Source of the DNA: RGIG1995 sp045645205
GTDB lineage: Bacteria; Bacillota; Clostridia; Oscillospirales; CAG-272
Direction: 5' to 3'
Assembly (NCBI GenBank): GCA_045645205.1
Contig: JAZRIJ010000069.1
Location: forward strand, 1-26,436
DNA: 26,436 nt
The position numbers and the translations under genes were made by a program. Positions within the stretch are counted from its first letter, which is position 1. Every line of letters begins with the position of its first letter. Positions 6,701-14,494 of this stretch are shown one piece after another. The notes under the pieces were generated by a model. It saw only the letters and a program-made list of their open reading frames with translations. It was not told where the DNA came from and searched no databases.

Positions 6701-7639
6701 TTATCCATTAAATACTGTTTCGATGACTTTGCGACACCCGTCAGGCGAATATTGCCAACGGTCAATATGCCCCTCCGTGATAAAGTATTTCAATGGCGGC
6801 GGCAACTCTGCCGAATCCTGCGCATCAATGAGTACCAGTTTGAGCTTCATTTTTTCTGCCAAAATGTTTTTGATATATACCCCCGCATACTGCCCCACAC
6901 GCACGCCGTCGCGCGGCTCGGCTAGTCCCGCCAGGTTGGGCGTCAATTCAATAAAAACGCCGTAATCCTCCACCGAACGAACAATGCCCGCTACCGTTTC
7001 ACCCTGCGTAAACAAAGCAGCGTTCTCTTCCCATGTGCCTAACAACTCCCGCTGGGACAAACAAATGCGGCTGCCCTCCACCGAACTGATGACGCAATGA
7101 ATATCCATCCCCACAAATAACCGATCGGCAGGGTGCGCAATACGGCTCACCGAAATACTCGCAATGGGCAACAGCGCGGGAATACCGCAACCGATATCGC
7201 AAAACGCACCGAAACTTTCCAGACGCGTCACCCGCGCCGCGATCACATCCCCCGGTCGGCAAAACGCCAAATACTCATCGCGGCATTTTTGTTGTGCGGC
7301 GCGCCGTGAACAAATAGCACGCCGCTCGCCATTGGGCGTGTATTCAAACCCTGTCACAATAAAACTCACCGGCTTGCTCACGCGGGAGATCAGCGCAATA
7401 TCGCGGGTGGTGCCCTCCGCAATGCCCAGCGCTCCCTCCTCACGCGGGATGATCCCTTCCATACACGGTAATTCCACATACAAATTGTGATCGTTGTCGC
7501 ACAATACCGCCCGCGCTTCCACAATCTCGCCGCTCGCGGACGCCTCCGCCAACGCTCCCGCCGTCTCAGTGCGGCGGCGATTGCCTGCCGTGTTTAACAA
7601 CACACCTTCGGGATAAAAGTCAATCATTTGAACAGTCAT
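6701..7639 (-). CDS. S1 RNA-binding domain protein (ribosomal protein S1-like, short)
   Basis: The frame encodes 312 residues with three S1/OB-fold segments: about 38-113 (EARAVLCDNDHNLYVELP, then a GIIPREEGALG stretch), 127-197 (GDVIAARVTRLESFGAFCDIG) and 212-275 (GETVAGIVRSVEDYGVFIEL). The [GS]FGAF/DYGVFIEL strands are classic S1 signatures. It is shorter than S1 from proteobacteria and like the S1-related proteins of Clostridia that bind RNA and may assist translation. The ATG at 7639 directly abuts the AAAGGA box with no spacing; the ATG four codons later (7627, MIDFYPEG) is 12 bases from it and may be the true start. The gene converges on ygiQ. A candidate minus-strand promoter lies in the interval up to about 7700 but is not clear. 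Confidence 0.85.
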   Translation of the reverse strand: MTVQMIDFYPEGVLLNTAGNRRRTETAGALAEASASGEIVEARAVLCDNDHNLYVELPCMEGIIPREEGALGIAEGTTRDIALISRVSKPVSFIVTGFEYTPNGERRAICSRRAAQQKCRDEYLAFCRPGDVIAARVTRLESFGAFCDIGCGIPALLPIASISVSRIAHPADRLFVGMDIHCVISSVEGSRICLSQRELLGTWEENAALFTQGETVAGIVRSVEDYGVFIELTPNLAGLAEPRDGVRVGQYAGVYIKNILAEKMKLKLVLIDAQDSAELPPPLKYFITEGHIDRWQYSPDGCRKVIETVFNG

Positions 7640-7733
7640 TCCTTTCGACTATAGTTTCCTGACACATCTATACGCCGCGCCGCCACAATAAATGCAACCA
7701 ACCAAAGGTACAAAATTTAAATCCTTTCGTCCG

Positions 7734-7762
7734 TTTTGTTTTGCGCGACAAGCTGGTATAGT
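7734..7762 (+). promoter_or_regulatory. Possible promoter for the structured RNA
   Basis: TATAGT (7757-7762) is a good -10 element; the -35 at a 17-base spacing is the weak TTTTGT (7734-7739). Transcription would begin near 7769, just before the 5' strand of the long-range stem. Confidence 0.4.
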
Positions 7763-7768
7763 AAAACT

Positions 7769-7967
7769 ATAGCACACAGGAAAGGGTGTCTTTTGTAGAA
7801 TGAACGCATGTGGAATAGAAGTTTTTATAAAAAATCAACCGATATGGTAGACGAATGGTAGGGTGACTGTGGCTGCGGTGTGAAATATTTTTTGCAAGCC
7901 AGCGTCATCAAACTCGCAGATAATTTTTTATTTATCAAAGAACACCGCCCTGTAGGACGGTTTTTTG
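7769..7967 (+). ncRNA. Structured RNA candidate with terminator (6S-like sRNA or attenuating leader)
   Basis: This gene-free stretch has extended self-complementarity. The closing helix is ACAGG (7776-7780) with CCTGT (7949-7953), GGTGT (7785-7789) with ACACC (7942-7946), and TTTTG (7791-7795) with CAAAG (7936-7940). A middle helix is ATAAAAAAT (7827-7835) with ATTTTTTAT (7923-7931). An apical hairpin is GGTGAC-TG-TGGCT (7862-7874) with AGCCA-GC-GTCATC (7897-7909). It ends in an intrinsic terminator that uses the same bases as the closing helix. The length (about 195 nt) and rod-like fold would suit 6S RNA, while the mutually exclusive closing stem and terminator would suit a riboswitch or attenuator. 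I do not recognise a known aptamer. Confidence 0.5.
7944..7966 (+). terminator. Intrinsic terminator at the end of the structured RNA
   Basis: ACCGCCC-TGTA-GGACGGT (7944-7961) pairs with one C/A mismatch and is followed by six T (7961-7966). It lies 50 bases before the start of the small protein gene. Confidence 0.75.
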
Positions 7968-8016
7968 CATATTTGCGGCACTTACCCACATACTACCATT
8001 GAAGGAGGCTGATCCT

Positions 8017-8169
8017 ATGGACAAGAAAAAACCAACCAACTCTGCCGAGCGCATTGCAAAAACATTGCCGAAACAAGGCAAAGGCGAGATCCTTTCGGAT
8101 ATCCTCGGCAGTTACACCGGTATGGCACAAGATAACGAAGTGCCGGAACAGGATGCAGACGATTTATAA
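8017..8169 (+). CDS. Small acidic-tailed protein, 50 residues
   Basis: ATG at 8017 follows a very strong GAAGGAGG box (8001-8008) with 8-base spacing, and the frame runs to TAA at 8167-8169. The N-terminus is basic (MDKKKPTNSAERIAKTLPKQ) and the C-terminus is acidic (ending PEQDADDL), with a central LGSYTGMAQD motif. From memory, short clostridial proteins ending in a Ser-Tyr-Thr-Gly motif plus QDADDL recur as unnamed conserved proteins; I cannot confirm that here and give no function. It precedes the spore-protein gene by 119 bases on the same strand and follows an attenuator-like RNA, so it might be sporulation-linked (inference). Confidence 0.75.
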   Translation: MDKKKPTNSAERIAKTLPKQGKGEILSDILGSYTGMAQDNEVPEQDADDL

Positions 8170-8176
8170 GACCAAA

Positions 8177-8196
8177 AAATTGACACAAATTGACAC
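8177..8196 (+). repeat. Perfect 10-bp tandem repeat
   Basis: AAATTGACAC occurs twice head to tail (8177-8186, 8187-8196) between the small protein gene and the spore-protein gene. Each copy creates a TTGACA, but no matching -10 box lies at the right distance, so this may be an operator or chance. Confidence 0.6.
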
Positions 8197-8288
8197 ACAT
8201 TTTTGAAACGGAACAACGTACACTACTATTGCAAACGCAAGAAAAAATACAACGGCATTTTGCCGAAAAGTTTTGAGGAGTGTAACGT

Positions 8289-8480
8289 ATGTCTAACAAG
8301 AACAGTATGGTTCCCGAGGCTCGCGAAGGCCTCAACCGTTTCAAGATGGAAGCCGCCAACGAAGTCGGCGTGACCTTGAAGCAGGGCTACAACGGCGATT
8401 TGACCGCGAAGCAGGCTGGTTCTATCGGCGGCCAGATGGTCAAGAAGATGATCGAGCAGTACGAGAACAACCTGAAATAA
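8289..8480 (+). CDS. Alpha/beta-type small acid-soluble spore protein (SASP)
   Basis: The protein has 63 residues and matches the SASP consensus along its whole length: VPEAREGLNRFKMEAANEVGV, then GYNGDLTAKQAGSIGGQMVKKMIEQ. SASPs coat spore DNA, hold it in an A-like form protecting it from UV and chemicals, and are degraded at germination by the GPR protease, which cuts within a conserved Glu-containing segment (here probably near KMEAANEVG). GAGGAG precedes the ATG, and a small CGGCA-TTT-TGCCG hairpin lies upstream of it. The forespore sigma-G promoter expected for such genes could not be assigned with confidence. This gene shows that the organism (or its recent ancestor) forms endospores. 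Confidence 0.95.
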   Translation: MSNKNSMVPEAREGLNRFKMEAANEVGVTLKQGYNGDLTAKQAGSIGGQMVKKMIEQYENNLK

Positions 8481-8497
8481 GCCTTTTAATGCAAAAG

Positions 8498-8580
8498 CCC
8501 CGCCGAATTAGCCAGAGGTGGCTAAGGACAGTCGGGGTATGTAGGATACGGTGTAGCCGATAAGGGCTACACCGTATTTC
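8498..8580 (+). terminator. Double hairpin and terminator after the SASP gene
   Basis: The first hairpin has an outer CCCCG (8498-8502) with CGGGG (8533-8537) and inner TTAGCCA (8508-8514) with TGGCTAA (8519-8525). The second is a perfect 13-bp stem, ATACGGTGTAGCC (8546-8558) with GGCTACACCGTAT (8565-8577), followed by TTCTCTTT. The second is the intrinsic terminator; the first may be an mRNA-stabilising or separate structured element. Confidence 0.85.
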
Positions 8581-8584
8581 TCTT

Positions 8585-8716
8585 TCACGCCACTCGTGGC
8601 GGATTTTTGCGGATTTCTTCATAGGTTTCAAGAATTGTCTTTCCATCGGGGATTACAATGACTCCCACACCGATAAAGTGAACCTTAATGGTGTGTCTTT
8701 GTTTTTTAGTATAAGT
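8585..8716 (-). pseudogene. C-terminal gene remnant, possibly of a site-specific recombinase
   Basis: The minus strand holds an open frame with no start, about 8716 to the TGA at 8587-8585, reading KKQRHTIKVHFIGVGVIVIP and ending EEIRKNPPRVA. The Lys/Arg-Gln-rich entry into a beta strand HFIGVG resembles the extreme C-terminus of large serine recombinases, but the match is short and uncertain. It begins just past the spore-protein terminator and ends just downstream of the AT-rich operon, marking the junction of the two base-composition domains. Confidence 0.35.
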
Positions 8717-8740
8717 ATTTCATAATCACTATAACTTTAC

Positions 8741-10873
8741 TTATAATATAACCTGTCTTTTAATATTTGCAAAGGTTTCCTTTAGTATATAATAAGACTT
8801 CTTCAAACGCTCATTAATTTTTATATCGCCTAAAGGAGAAAAACTTGCAGAATAAAGAGAAATTTCACCTTTTTCACCACAACCGATAGATATATCTTTT
8901 ATATCGGTATATTCCACCTTATCCGACGTGAATTCCGACATACAAATGCCTAGTCTTGCATTTGCAACATTTAAAAGATACCACGCAATACGGATTTCCA
9001 GTTCTCCGTCTTTGCAATAAAAATCCGCCTGAGAATTATAATCCTTGCTATCAGGATTAGCATTACCAAATCTTAAAAGACCGCTTTCGTAATACTTTGG
9101 CTCTACATATAACTCGTTTTCAGGCAAATACATTTCATTAGAAACAAATGTATTGATTTCGGTATAATTACCGGTGTTTTTTTGTAAATTCGCTTTATTA
9201 GAAAAAATCTTTTTTATTACGCCATATTTATAGCCGAACAAATCGTAATATTCATCACATAAAATGCGAGTATTTTCTTTCCCATTTATTTCAATTAAAA
9301 AATCGGTTTTTTGATTAAAACTCAAACCATTTTTAGCAAAATCGCTTCCTATACCCAAAATAGAAATAGGTATATAATAGGTATCTTTGCTAAAATCAAA
9401 ATCTTCAGGTAATTTGGCGTAAATGTGCATATAATTCGAATCATACTGCACTTTAAGCTTTGTGTTTGGAATATAGTCAGTATTCACCCAGTCGGAAAAA
9501 TCGCCATCAGGATAAACAGTGGACACATCATGGCTTATTAAACCATATCCCTGTTCAGCGGAAGATAAGTTATAGGTTCTATCGGTTGGATTGTCGGGAT
9601 AAAACATTTCACAATTCCAAGTGCGTTTAAACCACTCATCCTGCCACGAAAAAACCAATCCGCCGCAATAACCTTCCAATGCAATACTTTTAGACATTTG
9701 GGATACATATTTCCCTTGCTCGTCTTCTGTTAGTCCTCCTTGATTATATCCGTTTACAGATAGATGCGCTACGCCTCTCGCTGTTGAAAGACCGTACTCT
9801 GCCACTAAAACAGGCATAGAATACTCTTTCCTAAGATCACGCAAATAGGCTCTATACGGATCAGAATTGCCGTTTTCGTCTTTATAATCTAAATACTCTT
9901 TTTGATGATTCATAAATTCAGGATAATATGGATAAATATCTACCGCCGCAAATTGATTTGTAGCATATTCAGATTTTGAAAGAATGTTTTCCGTATTTAC
10001 CGATACTTCGTCTTCTTCGGGAAAAGGTTCATTTGGATGCTCTAAAACATCAAGAGTTTGCCAATTTAGAAAAGCAATCGGTGTCTGATGTGAATACGTT
10101 TTAGTTTCGTATTCAACAAGTGTATCTCCGACTTCGCATAAAAACGCTTCAAATGGAGACGAGTCACTATCGGTGTAAAGAAAATCACCTTCATACATTG
10201 CCTCGTTAGGGTGAGATGCATTTGTCTCAACAACAAATTCTGCCGGATATTCTAGTCCCAATATATATCCAATAACATATTTTGAAACATTCTTCTCATA
10301 AATCGCAGGCGAAAACTCTCCGTAAGTTGTGTAATCACTGTTACCGTGAATAATATCAATCGTTTCCTTTGCTGATCTTTTGAAAGTGCCAATTAAAATT
10401 TCATCACTTTCCAAAGCATCTTTTAGTTCATACATCAAATTTTCCGGAAACCAAATGCCTTGTATTAAATACAGTTGCTTATCAGGATTATTGAAATTGT
10501 AATCATATAACGCGTTATAAAAATTTGGATTCATAACCGTAAATGCACGAACCGTATTGGCATTCATTTCACTAATCTGTGAAAACCATTTCATATAAGT
10601 ATCATAGGATACATTTGGGTTATCAAGGTTTGTAGTTGCAGTAGTAAGACCAATATTTACACCGTTAATATAAATAGGTTTTCCATCGCTTTTATAAAAA
10701 TATCCGTTTTGTGATGCGTAAAAATGATAATTTGTTTTGCTTTGAGGAAGTTCAATGTTTTGAGGAATTATTGGGTACTTAACCTTATCGTTTTTTTCCT
10801 CTTTGTTGTTATCACACCCTGAAAACGATAGCAACATTATCAAACAAAGGAAAATAGAAATCGCTTTTTTCAT
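8741..10873 (-). CDS. Lipoprotein TIM-barrel glycoside hydrolase (GH2/GH5-like, clan A)
   Basis: The protein has 710 residues. The signal peptide ends in a lipobox-like FSGC with Cys20, so it is likely anchored outside the membrane. Residues about 55-440 are a (beta/alpha)8 barrel of the type annotated as GH2 TIM-barrel: KPIYINGVNIG, MNANTVRAFTVMNP, LYLIQGIW, GYILGLEYP with candidate acid/base Glu208, and LVAEYGLSTARG with candidate nucleophile Glu359, then FSWQDEWFKRTW. Residues about 470-690 are a beta-rich DOMON/CBM9-like module (DGDFSDW, later LEIRIAWYLLNVA). Inferred role: trimming, releasing or rearranging the polysaccharide made by the operon's glycosyltransferase, as BcsZ does for cellulose. 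It starts 3 bases after the upstream paralogue and is the last gene of the operon; its TAA lies within an 8-bp inverted repeat (8710-8717, 8738-8745) without a T-run. Confidence 0.8.
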   Translation of the reverse strand: MKKAISIFLCLIMLLSFSGCDNNKEEKNDKVKYPIIPQNIELPQSKTNYHFYASQNGYFYKSDGKPIYINGVNIGLTTATTNLDNPNVSYDTYMKWFSQISEMNANTVRAFTVMNPNFYNALYDYNFNNPDKQLYLIQGIWFPENLMYELKDALESDEILIGTFKRSAKETIDIIHGNSDYTTYGEFSPAIYEKNVSKYVIGYILGLEYPAEFVVETNASHPNEAMYEGDFLYTDSDSSPFEAFLCEVGDTLVEYETKTYSHQTPIAFLNWQTLDVLEHPNEPFPEEDEVSVNTENILSKSEYATNQFAAVDIYPYYPEFMNHQKEYLDYKDENGNSDPYRAYLRDLRKEYSMPVLVAEYGLSTARGVAHLSVNGYNQGGLTEDEQGKYVSQMSKSIALEGYCGGLVFSWQDEWFKRTWNCEMFYPDNPTDRTYNLSSAEQGYGLISHDVSTVYPDGDFSDWVNTDYIPNTKLKVQYDSNYMHIYAKLPEDFDFSKDTYYIPISILGIGSDFAKNGLSFNQKTDFLIEINGKENTRILCDEYYDLFGYKYGVIKKIFSNKANLQKNTGNYTEINTFVSNEMYLPENELYVEPKYYESGLLRFGNANPDSKDYNSQADFYCKDGELEIRIAWYLLNVANARLGICMSEFTSDKVEYTDIKDISIGCGEKGEISLYSASFSPLGDIKINERLKKSYYILKETFANIKRQVIL

Positions 10874-10876
10874 TTC

Positions 10877-13084
10877 TTACTCCTTCGAAGTAGAAAAATA
10901 ATTTTTCAACTGATAATATGCGGGTTTTAATCTCTCATGCCAAGTAGGTGTTTTCCACTCTTTATAATCAATTACTCCAGAAAGTGAAATCGAAACACGT
11001 TCATTATTGCTGCGATATGCAAATCCAATATCAAAAACTTCAAAATCTTGCGGTGTGATTACTTGTTCGTTCCAAAAATTTGAAATTTGCTGCTTTGTGG
11101 ATGGATCCATTACATTTAACAACTGCCAAGGTATACGAATTTCCAATTTGCCGTTATTATAGCAAAAATCTGTAAGCGAAGCATAATTTTCTGCATTTGG
11201 ATTAGAGTTTCCGAACTGAAGTTTCCCGGTTTCAAAAACTTTATCAGGCACAACTTCTTTTGTTCCTTTTACAGTTAAATTATAGCCATAGCACATATTC
11301 ATTTTTGTAAATACGCCACTATTTTTAACGTTTGCACTCTCTAAAGCCTTAAAATCGGTCAACATTTTCGATTCAGCAAAATAATAATTAAATGCATCAT
11401 AATACGCATCCACATAAATATGTGAATTATTTTTTCCATTTATATAAATCAAAAAATCGGCATCTTTATCAAAAGTAACATTATCGTTATTAGATTTTAA
11501 ATTGCCTTGACCATCTATTGTATTAATTGGAATTAATAAAGTATCTTTCTCAAAGTTATAATCTTTTGCATCCAACATAAGGTAAACATATCGTTCATCT
11601 GTTTTATAATACAAACTTCCCTGAGTATTCTGAATTATCGGAACTACACCTTCCCAGTCACTAACGTCGCCATCAACTTGACAAGTAACGTCAAATTTAC
11701 CGGGATCAAAGCTAAGCAAACCGAAACATTGCTCAGTAGTTTGAATATTCGACCAAAAAGGTCTTCTATCGGCAATATCAAACATAACATTGTTCCATGT
11801 TCTCTTAAACCATTCATCCTGCCAGGTAAATGCTATTCCTCCTGCGTATTTAGCATCTTTAATACACTGGAACATGTGCACAAGCATTTCGCCCTGTGCA
11901 TTTTCATCAACCTTACCTTGATTATATCCCATAACACTTTCGTGTCCCATACCTCGAGAAGTCGGTATACCAAACTCCGCAACAATGATAGGTATGGTGT
12001 GTGCAAGTTTAAGGTCTTCCAAATAAGCTGAATATGTATTTACCTTTCCGTTTTCATCAACGTTTTCTAAATAATCCTCTTGATAGTTAAGACTATCAGG
12101 ATAATATGGATAAATATGATATGATGCAAACATTCCGGGACCAAATTTTCTGCACTTTATATTTTCAACATTAACAGAGGTTTTATCCTCATCAACGTGC
12201 GGTTCATTCGGATGAATAAGTGGATCAGTAGTTATCCAGTTACTGAATGCGATCACAGTTTGAAACGAGTATTTATCTGTTTCGTGCTTTACCATTTCAT
12301 CTCCCACACGACACAAAAACGCCTCAAAAGGAGTTGCCGTTTGGGTATATAAATATTCGCCATCGTGAGTATTTTTATCAGGATGTTGATTGTTTGTATT
12401 TATAACAAAATTGGGATCCCACTCAATTCCCACTATCCAACCTGCAAGCCACTTTGAAACATCTGCGGTATAAGAACCAAATGCTTCACCCGGACTTTCA
12501 GCTACCTTGGCATTTCCGTGAATTACATCTACCAATGTCAACGCGTCTGCCTTGAAATCTTGAAGAATTTTTTCGTTTTCCGCGTAAATATCAGCAATTC
12601 TTTCAATGTCGTCCTCGTTCATCCAAATGCCTTGAAATAAAAACAGCGGTTTTTCGGCAGATTTATTAAAATCATCAAGCGCCTGATAAAACTGTGGTGG
12701 CATAAGAGTGTATATACGAATCGAGTTGGCATTCATATCGCTAATATAGGAAAACCAACGCAAATATGTATCGTATGAAATTGTGAGGTCACCCGGGAAA
12801 AGCGAAGGCTCTGTTGCACCAATATTAACACCCACAATAAACAGTTCTTGCCAATCCCCGTTTTCATAGATATATAAATAGTCGCCTTCTGCCTTAAAAC
12901 GATAACTTATATTTATTGTTGAATCGGTATAATATTCATAACTATTATTTTCAGCAGCTGGTTTATCTTTTTTCTTTGTATAAAACGATAACCCATGGAC
13001 GCCGAACAGTTCAAGCCAACCTAGCTGTGCCATTAAAAATAAAACTAAGCAGGTTGCAACAACCGAAATAACCGTTTTTTTCAT
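10877..13084 (-). CDS. Membrane-anchored TIM-barrel glycoside hydrolase (GH2/GH5-like, clan A)
   Basis: The protein has 735 residues and is a paralogue of the following lipoprotein. One N-terminal hydrophobic segment (about residues 4-25) without a lipobox suggests a signal anchor, so the protein faces outward. The barrel (about 66-455) contains LFIVGVNIGATEPSLFPGDL, MNANSIRIYTLMPPQFYQAL, LFLFQGIW, GWIVGIEWDPNF with candidate acid/base Glu221, IIVAEFGIPTSRG with candidate nucleophile Glu370, and FTWQDEWFKRTW. The C-terminal beta module (about 465-700) begins VDGDVSDWEGV and contains LEIRIPWQLLNVMDP. The start codon overlaps the glycosyltransferase stop (ATGA), so translation is coupled. Inference: it processes or helps release the exported glycan. 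Polymer specificity cannot be read from sequence. Confidence 0.82.
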   Translation of the reverse strand: MKKTVISVVATCLVLFLMAQLGWLELFGVHGLSFYTKKKDKPAAENNSYEYYTDSTINISYRFKAEGDYLYIYENGDWQELFIVGVNIGATEPSLFPGDLTISYDTYLRWFSYISDMNANSIRIYTLMPPQFYQALDDFNKSAEKPLFLFQGIWMNEDDIERIADIYAENEKILQDFKADALTLVDVIHGNAKVAESPGEAFGSYTADVSKWLAGWIVGIEWDPNFVINTNNQHPDKNTHDGEYLYTQTATPFEAFLCRVGDEMVKHETDKYSFQTVIAFSNWITTDPLIHPNEPHVDEDKTSVNVENIKCRKFGPGMFASYHIYPYYPDSLNYQEDYLENVDENGKVNTYSAYLEDLKLAHTIPIIVAEFGIPTSRGMGHESVMGYNQGKVDENAQGEMLVHMFQCIKDAKYAGGIAFTWQDEWFKRTWNNVMFDIADRRPFWSNIQTTEQCFGLLSFDPGKFDVTCQVDGDVSDWEGVVPIIQNTQGSLYYKTDERYVYLMLDAKDYNFEKDTLLIPINTIDGQGNLKSNNDNVTFDKDADFLIYINGKNNSHIYVDAYYDAFNYYFAESKMLTDFKALESANVKNSGVFTKMNMCYGYNLTVKGTKEVVPDKVFETGKLQFGNSNPNAENYASLTDFCYNNGKLEIRIPWQLLNVMDPSTKQQISNFWNEQVITPQDFEVFDIGFAYRSNNERVSISLSGVIDYKEWKTPTWHERLKPAYYQLKNYFSTSKE

Positions 13085-14493
13085 TGCTCAACATCCTTTC
13101 TTTTTATTTTACCCCAGGTTTTTCTAAGTTTTCGATATTTTAAAACTCCTTCCACTCTAAACAAGGTTATAAGTTGTCTGTAACCGAAATTTTCCAAAAT
13201 TGCATATAGCGATAGTTTCATACACTGCTTTGGTGTCATTTCGTTTTTCTTAGTATGCTGCTCCAATATCAAACTGCCAACCGACAAAATAATACCAAGC
13301 AAAACAGACAAAAGCAAATAACAAATAAAAAAGAACATATTAAGTTCTCCCATTAAAAGTGAGAACGGAATTATAAAATATCCCAACACCTCAACTATTG
13401 CACCAAACAATTCAAAAATCCAGTTATAAGGAATTGCAAAAAGGCCAACGAAACCATAAAAAGGATTTAAAAACATACTTGCGTGAGAAATAAGCGTATC
13501 TAAAAGACCAATTTGCCAACGGCGACGCTGACCTCTAATATCCTTTATAGACATCGGCCCCTGTGTCCAACACACTGCATCTTCGCAAAATATAATCTTA
13601 TACTTTCTTTTGTTGTTTTTCATATATCTATGCAAACGAACAACAATTTCCATATCTTCACCAATTGTGTTGGTTTTATAACCACCCACCTCAATAACCG
13701 GTTGCTTTTTAAATACTCCAAAAGCGCCCGAAACAATAAGCATGGAGTTAGTAATTCCCCAACTTACTCTACCTGAAAGGAAAGAACGGTAATACTCTAC
13801 AATCTGAAAACGCTCAACCATTTTAGGTGGCATTAAAAATTCTCCCGGTCGTCCGTCTCTAATTTTAAATCCGTTTGCTATGCGTACAAGTCCACCGGCA
13901 ACGATAGTATTTGTATTTTTCAAAAACTCAACAGATAACTTTAATAACGCATCGGGTTCAATACGCGAGTCTGCGTCCAAAGAAACGAATAACGGATAGC
14001 TTGATGCATTAATTCCTGCATTAAGTGCGTCGGATTTTCCTCCGTTTTCCTTATCTATGTATAATAAATTCGGATATTTCAAATTGTAATAGTAGCCTCT
14101 GACCTCCTTTGTCGGTATAGAGGTTTTAATCGATGACTCAATTTCGTAAAGTTCGAATGCTTCAACTATTTTATTATGTGTTTCATCTGTAGAACCATCA
14201 TTAACTACTACGATTTCAAAATTAGGAAAGTCCATTTTCATAAGAGACTTTATATTAGAAACAACATTTTCCTCTTCGTTATACGCGGGAATAAGCAGAG
14301 ATACAGGCAATAGATTTTCACTTGAAATATATCTTCCAAAATCGTTAGACTGCTTTTTCTTATTGTTCTTTCTTACTTTAATAAAAGAAATTATCAGCTG
14401 AAATATGTAAATAATACTTAATAAAAGTGTAAACGCCATACAAAAATAGTTAAAGAAAGATATAAAATAACGAATTATTCCCAATAAATCCAT
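13081..14493 (-). CDS. Processive family 2 glycosyltransferase, membrane-bound
   Basis: The protein has 470 residues with the plan of cellulose/chitin/hyaluronan/PNAG synthases. A TM region lies at about 11-38. The cytosolic GT-A domain has SLLIPAYNEEENV, VVNDGST (Asp99), DKENGGKSDALNAG, LDADS (Asp173 and Asp175, the metal/UDP DxD), TIGEDME (Asp280, catalytic base position) and the processivity motif QRRRW (322-326). Several C-terminal TM helices follow (about 344-430) and form the export channel. No PilZ domain is present, so c-di-GMP control would be at RNA level or through a partner. It follows the HEAT protein with a 1-base gap and overlaps the next gene by 4 bases. Probable product: a beta-linked homopolymer or simple heteropolymer; the sugar is not determinable. 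Confidence 0.9.
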   Translation of the reverse strand: MDLLGIIRYFISFFNYFCMAFTLLLSIIYIFQLIISFIKVRKNNKKKQSNDFGRYISSENLLPVSLLIPAYNEEENVVSNIKSLMKMDFPNFEIVVVNDGSTDETHNKIVEAFELYEIESSIKTSIPTKEVRGYYYNLKYPNLLYIDKENGGKSDALNAGINASSYPLFVSLDADSRIEPDALLKLSVEFLKNTNTIVAGGLVRIANGFKIRDGRPGEFLMPPKMVERFQIVEYYRSFLSGRVSWGITNSMLIVSGAFGVFKKQPVIEVGGYKTNTIGEDMEIVVRLHRYMKNNKRKYKIIFCEDAVCWTQGPMSIKDIRGQRRRWQIGLLDTLISHASMFLNPFYGFVGLFAIPYNWIFELFGAIVEVLGYFIIPFSLLMGELNMFFFICYLLLSVLLGIILSVGSLILEQHTKKNEMTPKQCMKLSLYAILENFGYRQLITLFRVEGVLKYRKLRKTWGKIKRKDVEQ

Positions 14494-14494
14494 A

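Noticed and set aside
7769..7967. Firm call as 6S RNA
   Set aside because: The fold is suggestive, but I do not see a recognisable open-promoter-like central bubble, and the terminator conflicts with the closing stem.
8180..8229. TTGACA boxes as promoter for the SASP gene
   Set aside because: No -10 element lies at 16-18 bases, and a SASP should use sigma-G; no convincing sigma-G pair was found either.
13081..14493. Assignment of the glycosyltransferase as cellulose synthase
   Set aside because: The D, DxD, ED and QRRRW motifs are shared by synthases of several beta-linked polymers; there is no PilZ domain or BcsB partner to specify cellulose.
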